64,000 bases of DNA from Primulina eburnea (Eukaryota > Streptophyta > Magnoliopsida > Lamiales > Gesneriaceae), in contig NC_133104.1 of assembly GCF_022965805.1 (NCBI RefSeq), positions 23,618,069 through 23,682,068 on the forward strand, written 5' to 3'. Positions 57,318 to 64,000 of the stretch are shown piece by piece (position 1 is the stretch's first letter; the number at the start of each line of letters is the position of its first letter). A program made the position numbers and the translations under genes. The notes under the pieces are model-generated. The model had not been told where the DNA came from. It did no database searches and saw nothing but the letters and a program-made list of their open reading frames with translations.

Positions 57318-59335
57318 TGTGGGGACCCGGACGCTAATCATCTTCTTAATCATCGTTGGGATTTAATTATCAGTTCTGATAAACAGGGTCTAAAAATTTT
57401 TCTTTTAAAATATAAGTGCGGAAGGTAATGGTATCTAAATAATATACATATCTATATAAAAGTACAATAATGTTCAACAGTCTTTCAATTACTCTAAGGT
57501 TCAACTACTAAAGTTCTAGTAATAAAACCTATCTATATCCAAGTCCGGAATCACCACGCTAACTCGTCTTCTCTCATCATCTTCTGACCCCGATCATGTC
57601 CCACCTGTTGTCATGTACACATACAAAACAAGACAACAGCCGGATACTCCGGTGAGAATAAATCCCAGTATAAAACATGGTAAACATGTATATACATCAA
57701 GTAAATCATGAAATATTCTATCATGAATAAACCTAAAACAATAGATTTCATAATCTATGAAATTAACTCCAAATAAGCATGCAACACAAATCAGTTAAAC
57801 ATGCTACTCAAATCAAATCATAAAAACATGCTATCATGACTGAAGGCAATAGCAATGGGTTTCATAGTCTACGAAACCACATCCATAAACGCATGCAGTT
57901 CTAGTCAAATCATGTCTAGACTCGACTCGACTATAACTCTAGGGATCTTGGTGTGAATAAGACGTCAATGGCTGTCACCTACCCTCCCACTCGGGGCGAC
58001 TGTACGTCTTATTCCTAGACTTCGGTCTGAGCTGTATGGACGGCTGCAATAGGAGTCAGAGCTGCTGCTAAGCTGAGATACACCGAACATCTAGAAGTCT
58101 GACTATCTGTCAAACTTTCCTATCTCAAATGCAATGTATAACAATCTGTAAACAAAGCATGCTCATTTCAAAAGATTTGAATATAATGTCTATAAACAAA
58201 TCATAATCATATCAGAAGATAAACAATAAACAAGTATGTGATTTTATTGGGAAACTCAAATGAGATCTGATTTGAGTTATATCTTCCCAAATATCACATG
58301 AATTATACCTTTCTCGTCCCGGTCTGACGAAGACGATGACCTGTATTCAAATCTGTCCATATCCAATCTGAAAAGACAATATCGAATACATAGTATCAAT
58401 GAATAACTCAATTCACAATCTGTTCTGATCAATACTCAACTCAGTATATAATCTGATCAATCAACAATCTAACAATGAATCGCAATCAATATCATATCTG
58501 ATCAATCTAAATCAATACTGAATCTGATCAATCTAAATTAACTGATGTTTCGACGGCATAACAATACAATCTGAATAACCCCGTCAATCTGAACATCACA
58601 TATATAATACCAGAACTCATAATCTCGATATCGGTATATTCAAAATCAATACTATAAAATTCTGATATCAAAATCTCAGTCAATATCTTTCGAAAATCAT
58701 AACAATTACAGAAACAATTTGTTCTTTAATCTGACTTCAATTTTACAATGTCTACGGTAGTAGAAACACCATATCTGAGTCATATTTGATTCTGACAACA
58801 TCATAATGTCAAAACATCTCAAAACGTAATAAAACTTACGTCCTTGTGTAGCTCGTGTCACGAGGAACACAATACTGCGTTCGGATTCGAATTCTGATGG
58901 ACGTATTCTTTGTAAATAAACTTCTCACTTAAGAAATCAACTTCTCTCCCGAAGCTCTCGATTTCCTGTCTAAATTCTGAAGAAAACGTGTCATGCTTCT
59001 ATATATATACTGCATGCAAATTCTGAAACGTGGCATCATTTTTCATGCTACACGCATGACCGCGGGTGCGGTCGTGTCATGCACCGCGGGTGCGCTCATG
59101 CTTCGGCATTATCTTTATTTTTCCGGATTCGAGCACCGCGGGTGCGGTGATGCTACGCAATATCTTGCCAACTTACTGTCCATGCACCGAGGGTGCGGTG
59201 ATGTTTGGCACCGCGGGTGCGGTGATGTCTGGCACCGTGGGTGCGGTCTTGAATTTTCCAGAATTTTCCCATTTTTCCATCCTTGCAACACTTTATAATC
59301 TTGTCTTATCAATTCTATAATTCTTGGGCATTACA
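57318..59335 (-). mobile_element. 3' LTR of F, 2018 bp
   Basis: The minus strand begins TGTAATGCCCAAGAATTATAG and ends GTCCGGGTCCCCACA. It holds the palindrome array 59059-59247 and, about 49 bp downstream of it on the minus strand, a TATATATAG box (59001-59010). ORFs over the array (58993-59320, both strands) are not genes. Confidence 0.92.
59059..59247 (-). repeat. Palindrome array (ACCGCGGGTGCGGT type) in F 3' LTR
   Basis: Copies start at 59059, 59083, 59135, 59186, 59210 and 59234; spacings 24, 52, 51, 24 and 24. Same motif as in B and C; pairs are 24 apart. Confidence 0.9.
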
Positions 59336-59373
59336 TTTCTCCCCCTCTTAGAGCTGAGTTCGTCCTCGAACTC
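59336..59373 (-). other. Polypurine tract and pre-PPT hairpin of F
   Basis: The minus strand reads the hairpin GAGTTCG-AGGA-CGAACTC (59373-59356), then TAAGAGGGGGAGAAA (59350-59336) up to the LTR. Confidence 0.85.
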
Positions 59374-62024
59374 ATAACAATTAATTCAGAGATATCAGAA
59401 GAAATGTATAACAAAGTTTAAACCAAAACTCAAATATCTGATTCCAGTCTGGAATAAGAATTCACTAAGTATAATGTCATAATACTTCTCCAATCCTTTT
59501 GACAGAATCAATCTTGCCATGTTGGTTATACAATATCCGTATAAACCAATCTACAGCTTATCATGTATCCGTATCATCAGCTGTTATCAAATCTGTTTAT
59601 CCCAATCAAGGACATATACAATCTTCAGCTTCATATACCAATCGTCATCATCCGACGTTGGTTTATCAAATCTGTCATTTCTGAGCTATCTTTATTCCTT
59701 TCTGAATTTTCTTTATAAGGACTCAGTAGTACTCACTGTACAATGTGTCGTCTGTAACTATCTCAGTACTCTTTTGATAGCTATCACCACACAATTACCC
59801 ATAGAGTAACAATGCCTCATGTCAACTAGTGCTAGCATCCCGCACTACCGCTCTTTGGATATCTTCCATATCTGGATAGTACATTCTGGCTATCCGTCAA
59901 TCGGTGAAAAATTTGCGAAATAACGTATGGTATACCCTGCCATATGTGCAAAATGAATCACAATCACAATCTGATACATTTTATTGCCACATTCTGTGCA
60001 ATCTGATCATTTCTTTGACATCAATCTGTGTCATTTGCTCATGTTTGTACATCATCTTGTACAAACTGATAGATATAGATTGAACAATCTGTCAATCACA
60101 ATCATATCATATTTCAATCTGGAAAGTATTGTAGTAATCTCATTACGAAATTCATCGAATTATACTCTCCATATCTAGTCAGAACTATACAAATTCTGTA
60201 ATAAATCTTCTGATAACTATCTTTCTGTCTTTTCGGTTAGCAATTCAGACATATCAGTACAATTTCTGCCAACATTTCAGTACAAATCTGTCACAACTGA
60301 CTTAATCTGTCTATATCAAAACTGTCTGTTCGAATATCATACATTTTCAGTCACAAACATGACAACTGAAGTCACTACAGCGCATTTCTGACATTATCTG
60401 TGATTTCAACTTCGAACTATTCGGCATAACAATCAGTTAATAATAAAAATTAAAGAAGAAATACCTACCTGGTATTCGGCTCTGACTATCAATATCAATT
60501 CTGTTATACAATACTGAAACATTCTGATATCACAAGCTAGTCAATTTCATACAAAACACAAAATCATATATCTGTTACTTTGATCGATGCTCCATTCTGA
60601 TTATCAATCAAGCTCTGAACATTCTGATCGCATTTCTGAACAGCTGTACCTCTCGAAAACAACTCTGATACAATTGAACTGTATATATATTCTCAACGGT
60701 TCACAACAATCTGTATCATATATGAATTCAAAACAACAGTAATATCAAATCAGAGACGAAATATCAATATCCTATACAGATCTAGTGAGTTCAGTGAACT
60801 CATAGAACAATGATTTCTGGTAAATATCTTCATGTCATTCTGATCAACTGCTATATCTTATCTGCAATTAAAATGTGCTCCCAAAACAATATAAGATGTC
60901 TCAAATACTGATTTAGAACAATAACAATATTCAGCAGATATAAAGCAACAGTCGAATAAAATAATCTGCCAAATCAGACAAAATACATTTCTGACATTTC
61001 TGAAATTTCTGATCTTCATATCTTTCAGTCACTGATCAAAATCTCAACTGTGTCAAATTCAATCGGTATACAAACTTCAGATAACGCATACTCTGAATAC
61101 AATCTGTTTCAAGCAAGATTCTTATCTGAATAATTTCTGTATACAATCATCACAGTTCTCAGAATATTCAATATAATCTTCAGATATTCGATCAAAGAAA
61201 TCAAATGCTGCAATTATATCAAAATCTCATAGATACAATGAGCATAGAATTACCAGAACATCTCTGAAGGTACTGACACATGCCAAAGAGAAACACTAAA
61301 TCAGATGTAACTCCTGGTCGATATTCTTCTACGGATCTTTCAATTCATTCTGTATCATTCTGTACACTCAATATCATTCTGTACTGCATTCTAAAACAAC
61401 AATCAGTATCTGATCTGAATTCAATGCTGAAATTTATCTTTCTGATATAAAGCAATTCTAAAATCTTATCTGGCAACATCAGCCAATTCACACCTCATTG
61501 GCAAATCTGCCAACGCTAGGCTCGATTTCAATGGATCTACTAAATACATAAGGATGCAATATGCTCCTTTCTGTACTAATCGAGTCATATACAATACAGA
61601 TATCAAAGGAATTCTAAATCTAGAATCCTTATCGTGGTATCTCCACTGATCAGTCATCTCTGGTCTGACTCTTACCATTTCTGGAAAAATTCTACAATAT
61701 GTATGTACTTGTTCAGCATATACATATCAATAATGCGTTCAAATCAGAAAATACAAGTACATCATAATCTATTTCTATTTCATTCTCATCTTACTGTAGT
61801 ATACAATATATATAGAAGTCTCTGATATCAACATTTCCTCAACAAGCAAGGACATCAATACTACAGTACATACAAACCCAACAGATATAGTATATCTCCA
61901 TGCAACTCAGTCAAAGATATTCTTAGCAAATGCATTAGTATATATCAATACATATGCAATAGAATCATAAAGAATAGTACCTGTTGCGAATTCTGGATCT
62001 GTGTTTTCAATTGAGCTCTGTTCC
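59374..62024 (-). other. Decayed interior of F
   Basis: No credible ORF apart from one remnant: at 61678-61466 the minus strand reads VRPEMTDQWRYHDKDSRFRI and DPLKSSLALADLP, the linker before RT that H has at about 42365-42530. The part near 59374-59830 matches the D and A tails. Between these I see no RT, RNase H or integrase motif; the DNA is rich in repeated 'aatctgat' and 'tatcaat' words, and the pol genes are deleted or eroded beyond recognition. Confidence 0.7.
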
Positions 62025-62924
62025 CTACAATCTTCGGGAACGCTTCTGGGGACAGACTTTAGCAAAGTGTCCCGGCTGTCCACAAATATTGCATCTACCA
62101 GTCACTCCCTGGCATTGCTCGGTGGGATGTCTCCCTCCGCAACTCCTGCAATACACTTCAGTATGGCTCGGACTAGAACTACTGGAACTCAAGGAACCAC
62201 TTCCTAACTTCTTGAATGGCTTCTTTCGAGCTTTCAGCAAATCTTGCTTCCCAATCGTACTGCCGCGATCAATCCTAAGAGGGGATTGCTGTGTCTGGGG
62301 TTGCTTCACACACAACCTCCCTAGCTGTCTAATCAGACTCGCCTCAGCTCTCTTTGCTCTACTCAGGATGTCAGCAAAATGGTAAGGTCGCTGCAGATTC
62401 ATAAATGCAACTACCTCCGAATTCAACCCTCTGATGAACTGATTTACTATAGCTTCATCATTTCCATCTATCTGAGGAGCAAAATGCAGTAGAGTAGAGA
62501 ATTTGGCGGTATATTCATCAATATTCAACTGACCTTGGCTCAAATTCTCAAACTCTGCTTTCCTGTCCTCTCGGTACGAGACTGAGAAAAATCGTCGATA
62601 AAATTCAGTTCTGAATATTTCCCACGAAATCACTGTACCTCTCTGTTCCCACATTCTTCTACTGGTAATCCACCAACTCCTGGCGGCTTCTTGTAACTGA
62701 TAAGGCACCATCTTAACTCTCGGTTCATCTGTACACTCAAGTAAATCGAACAGTATTTCTATGTCATCAAACCAGTTCTGACAATCTTCGGACGTCTCGA
62801 TACCCTTCAGAGTCGGCGGCTGCAATAACTGAAATTCTTTTATCTTTACTTCTATCTGAGTTTCTGATGCATCTAGCTGTTCAGACGAAGTACTGCCCTT
62901 TTATGAAATTCTTCGAGGCGGTAT
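62025..62924 (-). pseudogene. Gag of F, start lost
   Basis: The family start is at 62924-62922, where ATG is now ATA (followed by PPRRIS), and a TAA lies seven codons on. From 62825 the frame is open for 266 residues: Gag domain (NWFDDIEILFDLLECTDE, YTAKFSTLLHFAPQIDG), Ser-rich linker, the motif CRSCGGRHPTEQC and a knuckle CNICGQPGHFAKVC near residues 244-257. The Gag body is thus whole but lacks its start. The next region, protease, is not visible. Confidence 0.9.
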
Positions 62925-63237
62925 ATCTGATAATCAAACAGATTAGTACATAATCTATACAATCTGTCTCAGCCCTCCTCTGATCATATACCTCTGATCT
63001 AGACTCGGTTGTGATTCAGGCTTAGTAATTACATGCTGCAATCACTCAGATAACAAACAACATGTAATAGGGAAAGCAATAAATCATGCTAGCACACATC
63101 ATGCAAGTCAACATTGACATAAATCTCATGCTAGCAATCAAATGCAAGGAAGACAATTCAATCTACCCCGCTCATTCTCTACTATCTCATTCTAAAAGAT
63201 CTATCAGTTCTGACTATCTCAATCTAAAGGATCTATG

Positions 63238-63249
63238 GCTCTGATACCA
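63238..63249 (-). other. Primer binding site of F
   Basis: The minus strand reads TGGTATCAGAGC, 5 bp from the LTR border at 63255; initiator methionine tRNA type. Confidence 0.92.
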
Positions 63250-63254
63250 CCTGT

Positions 63255-64000
63255 TGTGGGGACCCGGATGCTAATCATCTTCTTAATCATCGTTGGGATT
63301 TAATTATCAGTTCTGATAAACAGGGTCTAAAAATTTTTCTTTTAAAATATAAGTGCGGAGGGTAATGGCATCTAAATAATATACATATCTGTATAAAAGT
63401 ACAATAATGTACAACAGTCTTTCAATTACTCTAAGGTTCAACTACTAAAGTTCTAGTAATAAAACCTATCTATATCCAAGTCCGGAATCACCACGCTAAC
63501 TCGTCTTCTCTCATCATCTTCTGACCCCGATCATGTCCCACCTGTTGTCATGTACACATACAAAACAAGACAACAGCCGGATACTCCGGTGAGAATAAAT
63601 CCCAGTATAAAACATGGTAAACATGTATATACATAAAGTAAATCATGAAATATTCTATCATGAATAACCTAAAACAATATATTTCATAATCTATGAAATT
63701 AACTCCAAATAAGCATGCAACACAAATCAGTTAAACATGCTACTCAAATCAAATCATAAAAATATGCTATCATGACTGAAGGCAATAGCAATGGGTTTCA
63801 TAGTCTACGAAATCACATTCATAAACGCATGCAGTTCTAGTCAAATCATGTCTAGACTCGACTCAACTATAACTCTAGGGATCCCGGTGTGAATAAGACG
63901 TCAATGGCTGTCACCTACCCTCCCACTCGGGGTGACTGTATTTCTTATTCCTAGACTTCGGTCTGAGCTGTATCGACGGCTGCAATAGGAGTCAGAGCTG
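63255..64000 (-). mobile_element. 5' LTR of F, cut by window end
   Basis: Matches 57318-58062 with few differences (for instance CGGATG for CGGACG near the end). The near identity points to a recent insertion. Its promoter part and the palindrome array would be beyond 64000. Confidence 0.92.

Larger units (their letters stand above)
57318..64000 (-). mobile_element. Element F: Ty3/gypsy, RT not recognisable, runs past window end
   Basis: On the minus strand: 5' LTR (from beyond 64000 to 63255), primer site, broken Gag, a decayed interior, polypurine tract, 3' LTR 59335-57318. The LTR is of the same family as C. The 3.9-kb interior is shorter than that of H (4.8 kb). Confidence 0.92.

Overview
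This window is plant nuclear DNA, most probably from a dicot. It is made almost entirely of nested LTR retrotransposons. The evidence is Ty3/gypsy chromovirus-type and Athila-type gag/pol relics, initiator-Met and tRNA-Asp type primer binding sites, a Ty1/copia element, GT-AG introns in a retroelement antisense gene, and AT-rich DNA without bacterial gene organisation. The exact plant family cannot be fixed from sequence alone; the repeat types feel like Lamiales, which is a weak inference. There are no rRNA genes, tRNA genes, CRISPR arrays or clearly intact host genes. The single host-like coding stretch is an unrecognised 165-codon ORF at 26690-27187.

Layout (letters are mine). A (+): internal tail 1-794 and 3' LTR 795-3233, inserted in B. 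B (-): chromovirus-like Gag-Pol 3234-7417 and 5' LTR 7551-9169, inserted in LTR C. C (-): one LTR split into 9170-10657 and 17942-18384. D (+): complete but RT-less element 10658-17936 with TSD AGCTA, also inserted in C. L (-): old unclassified repeat, 18385-18821 and 26465-26680. E (+): Athila-like element 18822-26459 with TSD TAGAT, inserted in L. Then come the unknown ORF, spacer DNA with hairpin repeats, and G (+): complete chromovirus 27849-36627 with TSD ATTAG. An AT-rich stretch with a possible hAT-like MITE follows. H (+): chromovirus 38706-50651 whose two LTRs do not match. Copia element I (45713-49132, TSD TACTG) sits inside the 3' LTR of H. J (-): Tat/Retand-like element 50652-57317 with an antisense spliced gene and a nested solo LTR K (51615-53027, TSD ATTTA). 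F (-): chromovirus-like element from 57318 past the window end.

Almost every coding region is broken by stops, frameshifts or deletions. D and E have nearly identical LTRs and intact target duplications, yet lack reverse transcriptase, so they must have been copied by enzymes made elsewhere.

The most striking pattern lies in the LTR promoters. Seven LTR groups (A, D, E; B, C/F, H 3'; G) carry, usually upstream of a TATA-like box, an array of 14-bp CpG-rich palindromes in pairs 22-25 bp apart, most often exactly 23. The palindrome sequence differs between families (CGCGCATATGCGCG, ACCGCGGGTGCGGT or CCGCGCTAGCGCGG) but the pair spacing is kept. The unrelated elements D and E share the spacing series 23-31-23-42-23-42. 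A second pattern is a hairpin with covarying arms and a fixed AGGA loop just before the polypurine tract of five elements.
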